Part shown: in pieces, positions 32,638 through 41,566 of the stretch
How positions within the stretch are numbered: position 1 is the stretch's first letter
Layout: each line of letters begins with the position of its first letter
Assembly (NCBI RefSeq): GCF_019239235.1
Contig: NZ_JAAZTS010000007.1
Location: 1-64,000 of the forward strand
Direction of reading: 5' to 3'
Source of the DNA: Caecibacteroides pullorum
Lineage (GTDB): Bacteria; Bacteroidota; Bacteroidia; Bacteroidales; Bacteroidaceae
Length of the DNA: 64,000 bases
The notes under the pieces: model-generated
What the model was told of the DNA's origin: nothing
What the model saw: the letters and a program-made list of their open reading frames with translations, nothing else
Databases searched by the model: none
Program-made: the position numbers and the translations under genes

Positions 32638-34674
32638 TTACCAGATGGACACGCGTTCGGCGGCGGGGATGAACATCGGATCCTTGTCGGTAATGCCGAA
32701 GGCGTCATACCAGGCACCGATGTGAGGCAGGGCGCCGTTCACACGCCATTCGCCCAGCGAGTGTACGTCGATCTTCGTCATCTGAAGTACCGCTTCAGGA
32801 CGGATGTTGTTGGCCCATACGCCTGCATAAGCCAGGAAGAAACGCTGTTCGGGTGTAAAGCCGTCTTTCACTTCGAGCGGAGCACCAGCCGTAGCGTTCT
32901 TGAAGGCCTGGAAGGCAACTTGCAAGCCACCATGGTCGGCGATGTTCTCGCCCAGCGTCATCTTACCGTTGGCATGTACACCAGGAGCTACTTCGATGCT
33001 GTCAAAGAATGCTACCATCACGTTAGCACGTTCTTCAAACTTCTTGGCGTCTTCTTCCGTCCACCAGTCTTTCAGGTTACCGTCCTTGTCGTACTGGCGG
33101 CCCTGGTCGTCGAATCCGTGCGTCATTTCGTGGCCGATTACTACGCCGATGGCTCCGTAGTTGAAGGCATCGTCTGCGTTCATGTCGAAGAACGGCGGTT
33201 GCAGGATGGCGGCAGGGAAGCAGATTTCGTTGGTTGTCGGATTATAGTAGGCGTTTACCGTCTGAGGTGTCATCAGCCACTCGTCCTTGTCAACAGGTTT
33301 TCCGGCCTTGGCCACCATTTCGGCATGTCCCCATAGGTTGGCACGTTCGATGTTTGCCCAATAGGAATCGTCCTTGATTTCCAGTGCGCTATAGTCTTTC
33401 CATTTGTCAGGATAGCCAATCTTTACGTGGAAGGTAGAGAGCTTCTCCAGAGCCTTCACCTTGGTAGAGTCGCCCATCCATTCGAGGGCCTGGATACGTT
33501 CGCCCAAGGCCGTCTGCAGGTTCTTCACAAGACCCACCATACGTTCCTTGGCGGCGGCAGGGAAGTATTTCTCCACATACATCTGACCTACAGCTTCGCC
33601 CAGCATGGAGCTAACCACACTTACGGCCGTCTTCCAACGGGGTTGCATCTCTTGTGCACCCGACATCGTACGGCTATAGAAGTCGAAATTCTGCTCCTTC
33701 ATGGCATCGTTCAGGTAGCTGGCGGCGGCGTCAATCAGCTTCCATTGCAGATAGAGTTTCTGCTGGTCGAGGGGCAGAGTATCAATAATCTTGACCGATG
33801 CCTCGAGCGAAGCGGGCTGTCCGATGATGATTTCGTTCACATCGTTCAGATCGAGTCCTTTCAGATAGGCATCCCAGTCGAAAGTGGCGTATTGCTTCTT
33901 GATGTCGTCCATCGCCATCTTGTTGTAGTTGGCATGCGGATCGCGCAGCTCTACACGCGAACGGAAGGCCTTGGCCAGACGAGTTTCCACGTCCATCACG
34001 GCCTTCATACCCTGCTCGGCGGTAGCGGCGTCGAAGCCGGCCAGCTGATACATTTTCTTTACATGTTCCTTGAAGGCCTCGCGAATCTTTACGGTAGCCT
34101 CATCGTCGAGCAGATAATAGTCGCGGTCGCCCATGCTCAGGCCATATTGGGCCATCTGTACGGCGTTCATGTTGCTGTTCATCTCGTCGGCACCTACATA
34201 GATGGCGAGGTAGGCGGCGATACCTTTCTTGTACATTTCGGCCAGCAACGGGTAAAGCTCTTTCTTGTCCTTCAGGGCGGCAATCTGGTCGAGTTCGGCC
34301 TTGATGGGAGCTACGCCTTCCTGGTTCAGCTTGACGCTGTCCATGGCAATCTTATACATGTCGCCCACCTTCTGTGCGACAGAGCCTGCCTCGTGTTGTG
34401 TAGCGGCCAGTTCTTCGATAAGGCCCTGAATCTGCTTGCGGTTGTTTTCGGCCAGGACGGTGAACGAGCCATACTGGGAATACTCGTCGGTTAGCGGATT
34501 GTTCTTGATCCAACCGCCGCAGGCATAGCGGTAGAAGTCCGTACCCGGCAGGTTGGTTGTGTCCAGGTTGGCAAGGTCGATGCCGGCGGTCAGAGCCGTC
34601 TGCTGCTTGCCTGTGTTGCAGGATGCCAATGCCAGGCAAAGGGCTGCAACGGGGAAATAATACTTCAAATTCAT
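32638..34674 (-). CDS. M13 family (neprilysin-like) metallopeptidase lipoprotein
   Basis: A 678-residue zinc endopeptidase with a lipoprotein signal (VAALCLALASCNTG). The N-terminal M13 domain starts at about 35 (TTNLPGTDFYRYACGGWIKN). The catalytic domain has the zinc site HEMTH (H515, E516, H519) in GVVIGHEMTHGFDDQGRQYD, third ligand in LGENIADHGGL, and the substrate-binding NAYYNPTTNEICFPAAI. These enzymes cleave peptides in the periplasm or at the cell surface. The C-terminus is RVSIW, so the terminal CxxW of many M13 members is not kept. Confidence 0.94.
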   Translation of the reverse strand: MNLKYYFPVAALCLALASCNTGKQQTALTAGIDLANLDTTNLPGTDFYRYACGGWIKNNPLTDEYSQYGSFTVLAENNRKQIQGLIEELAATQHEAGSVAQKVGDMYKIAMDSVKLNQEGVAPIKAELDQIAALKDKKELYPLLAEMYKKGIAAYLAIYVGADEMNSNMNAVQMAQYGLSMGDRDYYLLDDEATVKIREAFKEHVKKMYQLAGFDAATAEQGMKAVMDVETRLAKAFRSRVELRDPHANYNKMAMDDIKKQYATFDWDAYLKGLDLNDVNEIIIGQPASLEASVKIIDTLPLDQQKLYLQWKLIDAAASYLNDAMKEQNFDFYSRTMSGAQEMQPRWKTAVSVVSSMLGEAVGQMYVEKYFPAAAKERMVGLVKNLQTALGERIQALEWMGDSTKVKALEKLSTFHVKIGYPDKWKDYSALEIKDDSYWANIERANLWGHAEMVAKAGKPVDKDEWLMTPQTVNAYYNPTTNEICFPAAILQPPFFDMNADDAFNYGAIGVVIGHEMTHGFDDQGRQYDKDGNLKDWWTEEDAKKFEERANVMVAFFDSIEVAPGVHANGKMTLGENIADHGGLQVAFQAFKNATAGAPLEVKDGFTPEQRFFLAYAGVWANNIRPEAVLQMTKIDVHSLGEWRVNGALPHIGAWYDAFGITDKDPMFIPAAERVSIW

Positions 34675-34708
34675 AATCTCTATTGTTTAAAAGTTTACAT
34701 TTTCTTGC

Positions 34709-36667
34709 TTATTTTTTGGCTTCCTCCAGTTCGGTCGAAGCGGCGTCCCATTCTTCCATCACGCGGTCGAGTTGCTGCTTCAGCTTCTGGTGCTGTTCGT
34801 AGAGCGACATGTCCGAAGCTCCTTCAGGCGTAGCCATCTTTTCCTCGAGGATGGCAATGGCGGCCTCTGTCTGTTCGATTTCGGCCTCACAATCGGCTAC
34901 GCGTCGCTCCAGTTTCTTCAGTCGTTTGTTCAGTTCCTTCTGCTCTTCGTAGGACAGGCGGCCCGCTGAGACTTGGGGAGCTTCCGCCGCCGACGGTTTC
35001 TTGGCTCCCGTAGGTGATTCCGACAGGGAAGGCGACTTCTGCAATTCGTTCAGGTTCTCGATCTGTTTCTTTTTCAGGAAGTCGTAGATACCACCCAAAT
35101 GTTCCTTTACCACTCCGCCGCCGAACTCATAGACTTTAGTCGCAAGCCCGTCGAGAAAATCACGGTCGTGGCTCACGATAATTACCGTGCCGTCGAAGTC
35201 GCGGATGGCTTCCTTCAGCACGTCCTTGGAGCGCATGTCCAGGTGGTTGGTCGGCTCGTCGAGGATGAGGAAGTTCACCGGCTCGAGCAAGAGCTTGATC
35301 ATGGCCAGGCGGGTACGCTCGCCTCCGCTGAGTACCTTCACCTTCTTGTCCGATGCCTCGCCGCCGAACATGAAGGCACCCAGGATGTCGCGTATCTTCA
35401 GACGGATGTCGCCCACAGCCACGCGGTCGATGGTGTCGAACACCGTCAGCTCGCCGTCCAACAGTTGCGCTTGGTTTTGCGCGAAGTAGCCTATCTGTAC
35501 GTTGTGTCCCAGCGTCAGTTTACCCGTGTAGTCGGAAATTTCGCCCATGATACACTTTACCAGCGTAGACTTACCTTCGCCGTTCTTGCCCACGAAGGCC
35601 ACCTTCTCGCCACGGTTGATGGTGAGGTTGACGTCGTGGAAAACTACGTGGTTGCCATAGGCTTTCGCCACATCCTCGCAAATGACAGGATAGTTGCCAC
35701 TACGGCTGGAGCAGACAAACTTCAGGCGCAGGGCGGAGTTATCTTCCTCGTCCACCTCGATGCGTTCGATTTTCTCCAGTTGCTTGATGCGGCTCTGCAC
35801 CTGCACGGCCTTGGTAGCCTTGTAGCGGAAACGTTCGATGAAAGCTTCGGTATCCTCAATCTGCTTCTGCTGGTTCTCGTAGGCACGGAGTTGCTGCTCA
35901 CGGCGTTCCTTGCGCAGGACGACAAACTCGTCGTATTTCACCTTGTAGTCGTAGATGCGTCCGCAGGATATTTCGATGGTGCGGGTCGTGACGTTGTTCA
36001 GGAAAGCACGGTCGTGGCTGACAAGCACCACGGCGTTGGCGCGCGTAGCGAGGAAGTTCTCCAGCCACTGGATGGATTCGATGTCCAGGTGGTTGGTAGG
36101 CTCGTCCAGCAGCAATACGTCGGGGCGGCGGAGCAGAAGCTTGGCCAGTTCGATGCGCATGCGCCATCCACCCGAAAACTCGCTTGTGGGGCGGTCGAAG
36201 TCCGCACGGCTGAAGCCCAGGCCCTGGAGCGTGCGCTCTATCTCGGCCTGATAGTTGGTACCGCCCATCATCAGGAAACGGTCGTTCTCATGCGTGAAGC
36301 GGTCGATGAGTTTCTGATAGTCCTCACTCTCGTAGTCGGTACGGTCGGCCAGTTCCTGGTTCATGCGCTCGATGTCGGCCTGCATCTCGAAGATGTGTTC
36401 GAAAGCCAGCTCGGCTTCCTGCATCACTGTCCGCTCGTCGCTCAGTACCATCACCTGCGGCAGATAGCCGATGGTACACTCGCGGGGGATGGATACCGTA
36501 CCCGCCGTGGGGTGCTGCAATCCGGCCAGTATCTTCAGCATGGTCGATTTGCCCGCCCCGTTCTTGCCCACCAGGGCGATGCGGTCTTTTTTGTTGATGA
36601 CGTAAGACACGTCTTCGAACAGGGGCGTGGCGTTGAATTCCACTTTCAGTCCTTCTACAGATATCAT
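34709..36667 (-). CDS. ABC-F family ATPase
   Basis: A 652-residue soluble protein with two ABC domains and no membrane part. Start MISVEGLKVEF is preferred to the upstream ATG at 36730. Domain 1 has GKNGAGKST, SGGWRMRIELAKLL and LLLDEPTNHLD; the linker (about 235-300) is charged and helical (PtIM-like); domain 2 has GKNGEGKST, LSGGERTRLAMIKLL and LILDEPTNHLD. The C-terminal ~110 residues form a coiled coil (KLERRVADCEAEIEQTEAAI), as in Uup. ABC-F proteins act on ribosomes or on DNA intermediates; which applies here cannot be told. Confidence 0.95.
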   Translation of the reverse strand: MISVEGLKVEFNATPLFEDVSYVINKKDRIALVGKNGAGKSTMLKILAGLQHPTAGTVSIPRECTIGYLPQVMVLSDERTVMQEAELAFEHIFEMQADIERMNQELADRTDYESEDYQKLIDRFTHENDRFLMMGGTNYQAEIERTLQGLGFSRADFDRPTSEFSGGWRMRIELAKLLLRRPDVLLLDEPTNHLDIESIQWLENFLATRANAVVLVSHDRAFLNNVTTRTIEISCGRIYDYKVKYDEFVVLRKERREQQLRAYENQQKQIEDTEAFIERFRYKATKAVQVQSRIKQLEKIERIEVDEEDNSALRLKFVCSSRSGNYPVICEDVAKAYGNHVVFHDVNLTINRGEKVAFVGKNGEGKSTLVKCIMGEISDYTGKLTLGHNVQIGYFAQNQAQLLDGELTVFDTIDRVAVGDIRLKIRDILGAFMFGGEASDKKVKVLSGGERTRLAMIKLLLEPVNFLILDEPTNHLDMRSKDVLKEAIRDFDGTVIIVSHDRDFLDGLATKVYEFGGGVVKEHLGGIYDFLKKKQIENLNELQKSPSLSESPTGAKKPSAAEAPQVSAGRLSYEEQKELNKRLKKLERRVADCEAEIEQTEAAIAILEEKMATPEGASDMSLYEQHQKLKQQLDRVMEEWDAASTELEEAKK

Positions 36668-36697
36668 AGAGTCAATGTCTTTTTTCGTTTGAGCCTG

Positions 36698-36705
36698 CAA
36701 AGGTA
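36698..36705 (-). promoter_or_regulatory. -7 box ahead of the ABC-F gene
   Basis: TACCTTTG on the minus strand, 31 bases before ATG 36667. It supports the downstream start choice, since the longer frame would begin upstream of this box. Confidence 0.5.
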
Positions 36706-36768
36706 ACGATTCGCGGCGAACTGTGGACAATTCTCGCCCATCAATTATTAATTATCAACAATTCTGCT

Positions 36769-36776
36769 TATCTTTG
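36769..36776 (+). promoter_or_regulatory. -7 box of the kinase/PqqD/exporter operon
   Basis: TATCTTTG lies 20 bases before the first start codon of the five-gene operon; no clear -33 box. Confidence 0.5.
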
Positions 36777-36796
36777 AAGCCTTAAACAAAGCGTAA

Positions 36797-37735
36797 ATGA
36801 ATCAGACAAATACCTACTATCGCGTCGGGCCGCACGTTCTCCGCATTGGCGGTGCCGAGCCGTTGGAGCCGTCCGCCTTGCTGCCTTCGTTCGCCCCGTT
36901 CGTCCTCCCCGTGGAGGAGGGAGAGAAGGCCGCGAAAGTCATCGAAGTGGACATCTGCCCGAGTGAGGTTACTGCCGTCACTGACGTCGAAGACACCTTC
37001 CCGCAACCCGTCTCCTTCGAATGGGAGAATGCCCGCTGCACCCTGCGGCGACGGGCCGACGGAAGCTATCGGATCGGTATCGCCCCGCTGGACAACCTCG
37101 CCGTCGAGGCTTATGCCGACTGCACCGACCGTTTCCGCCGCAACGTCATCAGCCTGCCCGAGGCTCTGCACCCGATGGCGCCGTTTGTGGTGAACAACTT
37201 CCTGATGATGATTTACACTTTCGCCACCGCCGAGCGGGGGACGCTGATGGTGCACGCCTCTGTCATCTGCTACGAAGGGCGTGGCTATCTTTTCCTGGGC
37301 AAGAGCGGCACGGGCAAGAGCACGCACACCCGCCTCTGGCTGAAGCATATCGAAGGGAGCCGCCTGCTGAACGACGACAACCCCGTGGTGGCTCTCGACC
37401 CCAAGACGGGCGAAATCACCGTCTATGGTACGCCTTGGAGTGGCAAGACGCCCTGCTATCTGAACGAGTCGGTGCCCGTCGGCGCCTTCGTTCGCCTGGA
37501 GCAGGCGCCCGCCAACGACATCAGCCGCCTGACGGCCACGCACGCCTTCGCCGCCTTGCTGCCCTCGTGCTCATGCCTCAAACAGGACGCGGCCATCTAT
37601 AAAGGTATCATCGACACCGTGACGCGCATCGCCACCCGCATCCCTGTCTGCCATCTGAAGTGCCTGCCCGATGAGGCCGCCGCACGTCTCAGCATGCAGA
37701 CCGTCACTCAAGCCAGAGGAGGACAGCCGTCATGA
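36797..37735 (+). CDS. HprK-like serine kinase family protein
   Basis: A 312-residue protein. The N-terminal half (1-140) is not recognisable. The C-terminal half resembles HPr kinase/PEPCK-type P-loop kinases: LMVHASVI (H153), Walker A GKSGTGKST (168-176), LLNDDNPVVAL (D193-D194) and YGTPWSGKTPCYLN. HprK-like kinases of this type occur in lasso-peptide clusters, where they phosphorylate the peptide C-terminus. Here it is the first gene of a five-gene operon with a PqqD protein, a nucleotidyltransferase and an ABC exporter. Its substrate is unknown; PTS regulation is unlikely because no HPr or PTS genes are nearby. Confidence 0.82.
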   Translation: MNQTNTYYRVGPHVLRIGGAEPLEPSALLPSFAPFVLPVEEGEKAAKVIEVDICPSEVTAVTDVEDTFPQPVSFEWENARCTLRRRADGSYRIGIAPLDNLAVEAYADCTDRFRRNVISLPEALHPMAPFVVNNFLMMIYTFATAERGTLMVHASVICYEGRGYLFLGKSGTGKSTHTRLWLKHIEGSRLLNDDNPVVALDPKTGEITVYGTPWSGKTPCYLNESVPVGAFVRLEQAPANDISRLTATHAFAALLPSCSCLKQDAAIYKGIIDTVTRIATRIPVCHLKCLPDEAAARLSMQTVTQARGGQPS

Positions 37736-38172
37736 AGAAGAGCCTGCCCAACGACCTGCTCATCCCCGAGGTGGCCGAGCTTATCCGCCAAGGGCACACG
37801 GTGACGCTGACAGCGCGCGGCAACAGCATGAACCCGTTCATCGTTGACCGCCGCGACCGCGTGGTACTGAGTCCCTGCACCGACGCCCAGTTGCAACCTG
37901 GTGCCGTGGTACTGGCCCTGACGGACGACCATCGCTATGTGCTCCACCGCATCGTGTGTCGTCGGGGCGACGAGCTGACACTGCTGGGCGACGGCAACCT
38001 GCACCAGACGGAGCGGACAGACACCGGCCGCGTCGTCGGCCTGCTGACCGCCGTCATCCGCAAGGGGCGGACGTATCCCACGGACGGTGCCGTCTGGCTC
38101 CGTTACTCCCGCTGGTGGCGGCGGCTCACGCCCGTCAGACGGTGGTTACTGGCGATATACAGGAGAATATAA
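37732..38172 (+). CDS. S24/S26 family serine peptidase
   Basis: A 146-residue protein starting in the stop codon of the kinase gene (ATGA). It keeps the signal-peptidase core: GNSMNPFI with nucleophile S32, LHRIV with H72, and LLGDGN with D87, the Ser-His-Asp pattern of SipW-like S26B enzymes. No obvious membrane anchor is present, unlike typical signal peptidases. In this context it could remove a leader peptide before export, in place of the transglutaminase-like protease of lasso clusters (inference). Confidence 0.82.
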   Translation: MKKSLPNDLLIPEVAELIRQGHTVTLTARGNSMNPFIVDRRDRVVLSPCTDAQLQPGAVVLALTDDHRYVLHRIVCRRGDELTLLGDGNLHQTERTDTGRVVGLLTAVIRKGRTYPTDGAVWLRYSRWWRRLTPVRRWLLAIYRRI

Positions 38173-38202
38173 GAATGGATAATTGATAATGGATAATTGA
38201 AT

Positions 38203-38469
38203 ATGAAAATCAAACCCGAATTCATGCTTCATCAGATTGGCGAGGAATACATCGTCATGCACGACGGCTCCACGAACGTGGACTTCAGCCGCATCATCAA
38301 CCTTAACCGCACGGCCGCCTACCTGTGGCAGCGCTTCCGCGACGAAGACTTTGACGTCGACGCCCTGACCGCGGCCCTGACCGAGCGTTACGACGTGGCT
38401 TCCGAGCAGGCGCGCCGCGACGCCGAAGCCTTCATCCAGTCGCTGCAACGTTGCGGCATCCTCAGCTGA
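38203..38469 (+). CDS. PqqD family peptide-binding protein
   Basis: An 88-residue protein of the PqqD/RRE (RiPP recognition element) family: MHDGSTNVDFSRIINLNRTA, then AAYLWQRFRDEDFDVDALTA and an ending helix FIQSLQRCGILS. The ATG at 38203 is preferred to an upstream TTG. PqqD-type domains bind leader peptides and present them to modifying enzymes. A free-standing PqqD here points to a peptide substrate for the operon, although no precursor gene is visible. Confidence 0.9.
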   Translation: MKIKPEFMLHQIGEEYIVMHDGSTNVDFSRIINLNRTAAYLWQRFRDEDFDVDALTAALTERYDVASEQARRDAEAFIQSLQRCGILS

Positions 38470-38476
38470 CCGAGCC

Positions 38477-39589
38477 ATGATGCAGCAAGCCTTCTTCTCG
38501 CTTGTCCGCGCCGGGCTGTGGGGCACGCCCGCCGACGCGGCTCTCTTCCGAGGACTGACTCCCGCCCAGTGGCAGGAGCTCCACCGGCTGGCGCATACGC
38601 AGTCGCTGCTGGCCGTCGTGTTCGACGGGCTGAACACCCTGCCTGCCGACCTGCGACCGCCCCGTCCGCTCTACCTGCAATGGGCGGCGCAGACGCTCCA
38701 GATCGAGCAGGCCAACGATCGCCTCGACCGCATGATTGTTCGCCTCGACCGACTCTATACTGATGCCGGCCTCCACCCCGTCCTGCTCAAGGGGCAGGGC
38801 ATGGCCGCCTGCTACCGCCAGCCCCGCCACCGCCAGTGCGGCGACATCGACATTTATCTGGGCAAGGATGGGCAGCCGCGTGCCAACCGCCTCCTGCTTG
38901 AGGCCGGAGCGCAGGAGACGGGCGAAGAGTCCGACAAGCACGCCAGCTACGAGCTGGACGGTGTACACATCGAGAACCACCGCCTCGTCAACCGCACGAA
39001 CAATCCCCTGGCCAACCGGCGCTTCTGTCGCCTCGTCCGTGAGTGGTATCCGCAGGGCACCGAGCGGCGCATCGGCATGCCCACGCCGCCGCCCACGTTC
39101 AACGCCCTCTACATCTTCCTCCACGCCTTCGAGCACTTCCTGAACAGCGGCATCGGCCTGCGCCAGCTGTGCGACTGGTGCTGCCTGCTGCGCACCCGCC
39201 GGGCTGACATCGACGACGCTCGCTTCGTTCGCGACCTGCGCCGCCTGGGACTGCTCCGCGCCGCCCGTGCCTTCGGCTATGTCTGCGTCAGCCGCTTGGG
39301 CCTGCCGTCCGACTGCCTGCCCTTCGACACCGAGGGCTGCCGACGCCTGGGCGAAGACCTGGTGGACGAAATCTTCGCCACGGGCAACTTCGGCAAGCAT
39401 GACCGCCGCGTCGCGCCGCGCCCCAAGGGCTACTGGCGGGGCAAGTGGCACACCTTCTGCCGCGCCACGCGCCGTGTGGCCCGCCTCTACGGCTACGCCC
39501 CCGTGGAAGCCTGCTTCTATCCCGTGACCCTCATCAAGGGGACGCTGGCCATCCAGCTGAACCTGCTGAAAAAACGCCTTTGCCCATGA
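38477..39589 (+). CDS. nucleotidyltransferase family protein (NTP_transf_5-like)
   Basis: A 370-residue protein with the family signature PVLLKGQGMAACY (about 101-113) followed by RQCGDIDIYLGK (D123 and D125 as metal ligands). The rest is helical with many arginines. Such nucleotidyltransferases occur with PqqD proteins and HprK-like kinases in lasso-peptide clusters, where they may extend or transfer phospho groups; activity here is inferred. It overlaps the exporter gene by four bases (ATGA). Confidence 0.85.
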   Translation: MMQQAFFSLVRAGLWGTPADAALFRGLTPAQWQELHRLAHTQSLLAVVFDGLNTLPADLRPPRPLYLQWAAQTLQIEQANDRLDRMIVRLDRLYTDAGLHPVLLKGQGMAACYRQPRHRQCGDIDIYLGKDGQPRANRLLLEAGAQETGEESDKHASYELDGVHIENHRLVNRTNNPLANRRFCRLVREWYPQGTERRIGMPTPPPTFNALYIFLHAFEHFLNSGIGLRQLCDWCCLLRTRRADIDDARFVRDLRRLGLLRAARAFGYVCVSRLGLPSDCLPFDTEGCRRLGEDLVDEIFATGNFGKHDRRVAPRPKGYWRGKWHTFCRATRRVARLYGYAPVEACFYPVTLIKGTLAIQLNLLKKRLCP

Positions 39590-41217
39590 AAACGAACCGC
39601 TTCCTTCTGGCCTATCTCTGGGACCTGTCGCGCGGACAGCGCGGACGTATCCTGCTGAGTTGCCTCATCGGCATCCTGGGCACCGCCTTTGCCCTGGGCT
39701 TCGTCTACACGTCGAAGCAGCTGATAGATATCGCCACCGGTGCCCGCGCCGGAAGCCTGACCGTGATGGCCGCCGCGACCGTCGGCCTGCTCGCCTTGCA
39801 ACTGCTTTGTGGCGCCGCCGATACGTGGGTCGCCGCCCGCATGGGGGTGGAGGCCGCCAACGCCCTGCGCCACCGCCTCTTCGGCCGACTGCTGCGCAGC
39901 CGCTGGAACGCGCTGGAGCAACTGCATACGGGCGATGTGGTGAACCGCGTGGAGCAGGACACCACGGCCATCGTCACCCTGCTCACCGCCTCGCTGCCCA
40001 CCGCCGTGGTCACCGTCGTGCAGCTCGTGGCTGCCTTCGCCTTCTTCTACGTCCTCGACCCCGTGCTGCCGTGGCTCGTGGTGGGCATCCTGCCGCTGTT
40101 CCTGCTGGGCGCGCGCTTCTACCTGCGCCGCATGAAGCGCCTCACCCACGACATCCGCCGCAGCGACAGCCGTATCCAGGCCGTCATCCAGGAGACCCTG
40201 CAGCACCGCACCGTCATCAAGACGCTGGAGCAGGACGAGGGACGCATCCGCAGCCTCGGCACGCTACAGGACGACTTGCGCTCGCAGGTGCTGAGCCGCA
40301 CGCGCTTCTCGCTGGCCGCCCGCATGGCCGTCTCCGCCGCCTTTGCCGGAGGCTACGTCACCGCCTTCATCTGGGGCGCCCTGCGCCTGAGCACGGGCAG
40401 CATCACCGTGGGCACGCTCACCGCCTTCCTGCAACTCGTGGGCCGCATCCAGCGTCCGGCGTTCGACCTCTCGCGCCTCGTGCCCTCCGTGGTCAACGCC
40501 CTGACCGCCGCCGACCGCCTGCTCGAGCTGGAGCGCCTGCCCGCCGAAGACGGAGGTGACGCCATCCGCTTCGACCGCACGCCCGTACTGGCCGTGGAGA
40601 ACCTGCGCTTTGCCTACTCCGAGGGCGACGCGCCCGTGTTCAGCGGCTTCAGCCACCGCTTCGAGCCCGGCACGTGCACCGCCATCATGGGCGAGACGGG
40701 CCGTGGCAAGACCACCCTCGTGCGCCTGCTCCTGGCCCTGGCCGAGCCGCAGGAGGGGCGCATCACCCTCACCGACGGCGCGACGGCCTGCCCCGTCTCG
40801 GCCCGCACGCGCGGCAACTTCGTCTACGTGCCGCAGGGCAACACGCTGTTCAGCGGCACCGTGCGTGACAACCTGCTGATGGGCAACCCCGACGCTACGC
40901 CCCAGGAGCTGGACGAGGCGCTGCACACCGCCGTGGCCCTCGACTTCGTCCGCGCCCTGCCGCAGGGCCTCGACACGCCGCTCTCCGAACAGGGTGGCGG
41001 CCTCAGTGAAGGGCAGGCGCAGCGCATCGCCATCGCCCGCGCCCTGCTGCGCCCCGGCCGCATCCTGCTGCTCGACGAGGCCACCTCCGCCCTCGACCCC
41101 GAGACGGAGCGCACGCTCATCGCCCGCCTCCGCCGCCACGCCGCGGGACGGACGCTGCTCTTCGTTACCCACCATCCAGCGCTCGCGGCGGAGTGCGACG
41201 CGACGCTACGGCTATAG
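39586..41217 (+). CDS. ABC exporter (fused permease and ATPase)
   Basis: A 543-residue half-transporter. The N-terminal ABC transmembrane domain (about six helices, 1-310) is followed by an ATPase with Walker A GETGRGKTT, signature LSEGQAQRIAIARAL (Gly to Glu in the usual LSGGQ) and Walker B ILLLDEATSALDPE. The ATG at 39586 gives a natural N-terminus; the longer frame overlaps the upstream gene. No peptidase C39 domain is present, so the S24/S26 peptidase of the operon may supply processing. The segment is very GC-rich. It most likely exports the product of this operon. Confidence 0.92.
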   Translation: MKTNRFLLAYLWDLSRGQRGRILLSCLIGILGTAFALGFVYTSKQLIDIATGARAGSLTVMAAATVGLLALQLLCGAADTWVAARMGVEAANALRHRLFGRLLRSRWNALEQLHTGDVVNRVEQDTTAIVTLLTASLPTAVVTVVQLVAAFAFFYVLDPVLPWLVVGILPLFLLGARFYLRRMKRLTHDIRRSDSRIQAVIQETLQHRTVIKTLEQDEGRIRSLGTLQDDLRSQVLSRTRFSLAARMAVSAAFAGGYVTAFIWGALRLSTGSITVGTLTAFLQLVGRIQRPAFDLSRLVPSVVNALTAADRLLELERLPAEDGGDAIRFDRTPVLAVENLRFAYSEGDAPVFSGFSHRFEPGTCTAIMGETGRGKTTLVRLLLALAEPQEGRITLTDGATACPVSARTRGNFVYVPQGNTLFSGTVRDNLLMGNPDATPQELDEALHTAVALDFVRALPQGLDTPLSEQGGGLSEGQAQRIAIARALLRPGRILLLDEATSALDPETERTLIARLRRHAAGRTLLFVTHHPALAAECDATLRL

Positions 41218-41274
41218 AAACATTCAAATCAAATAATCATAACAACCGCTGTAATACAACATACATATCTTAGC

Positions 41275-41311
41275 GAGAATATACAATTTATCAGTTCAAT
41301 GTATATTTCTC
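41275..41311. other. weak inverted repeat after the exporter operon
   Basis: GAGAATATACA and TGTATATTTCTC pair with one bulge. It may act as a transcript end for the operon, though no T-run follows. The rest of the 41218-41566 gap is the 23-bp repeat array and the convergent terminator. Confidence 0.4.
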
Positions 41312-41350
41312 ATCTCTGTTGGCCATTCTTATGATATGACCTTCTGACAA

Positions 41351-41457
41351 AACACTGCATGACACTCTAACAAAGCACTGCATGGCATCCTAACAAAGCA
41401 CTGCGTGGCACCTTAACGAAGCACTGCGTGACACCTTAACGAAGCACTGTGTCAGGG
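41351..41457. repeat. five tandem copies of the 23-bp repeat, opposite orientation
   Basis: AGCACTGC cores recur at 41351, 41374, 41397, 41420 and 41443 (exact 23-base period). The reverse complement reads CGCAGTGCTTCGTTAAGGTG, matching the array at 176-313. It lies between two convergent genes. Confidence 0.88.
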
Positions 41458-41493
41458 AGTCATACAATATCGTGTTAATATGTCACGTAATAA

Positions 41494-41531
41494 AATGAAA
41501 AAAGCCACGGCTGCATGTCTGCAACCGTGGC
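41494..41531 (-). terminator. terminator of the sugar nucleotidyltransferase gene
   Basis: On the minus strand a stem GCCACGG/CCGTGGC (with further partial pairing inside) is followed by T6. Confidence 0.8.
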
Positions 41532-41566
41532 GGCTCTATATATAAAGGTATAAATCCCTTGCCCGT

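Noticed and set aside
35099..36706. Plus-strand frame of 535 codons over the ABC-F gene
   Set aside because: Antisense shadow of a gene with two complete ABC cassettes.
41308..41343. Possible precursor peptide for the PqqD operon
   Set aside because: The only ATG frame after the exporter encodes 11 residues and has no leader/core features; no precursor is claimed.
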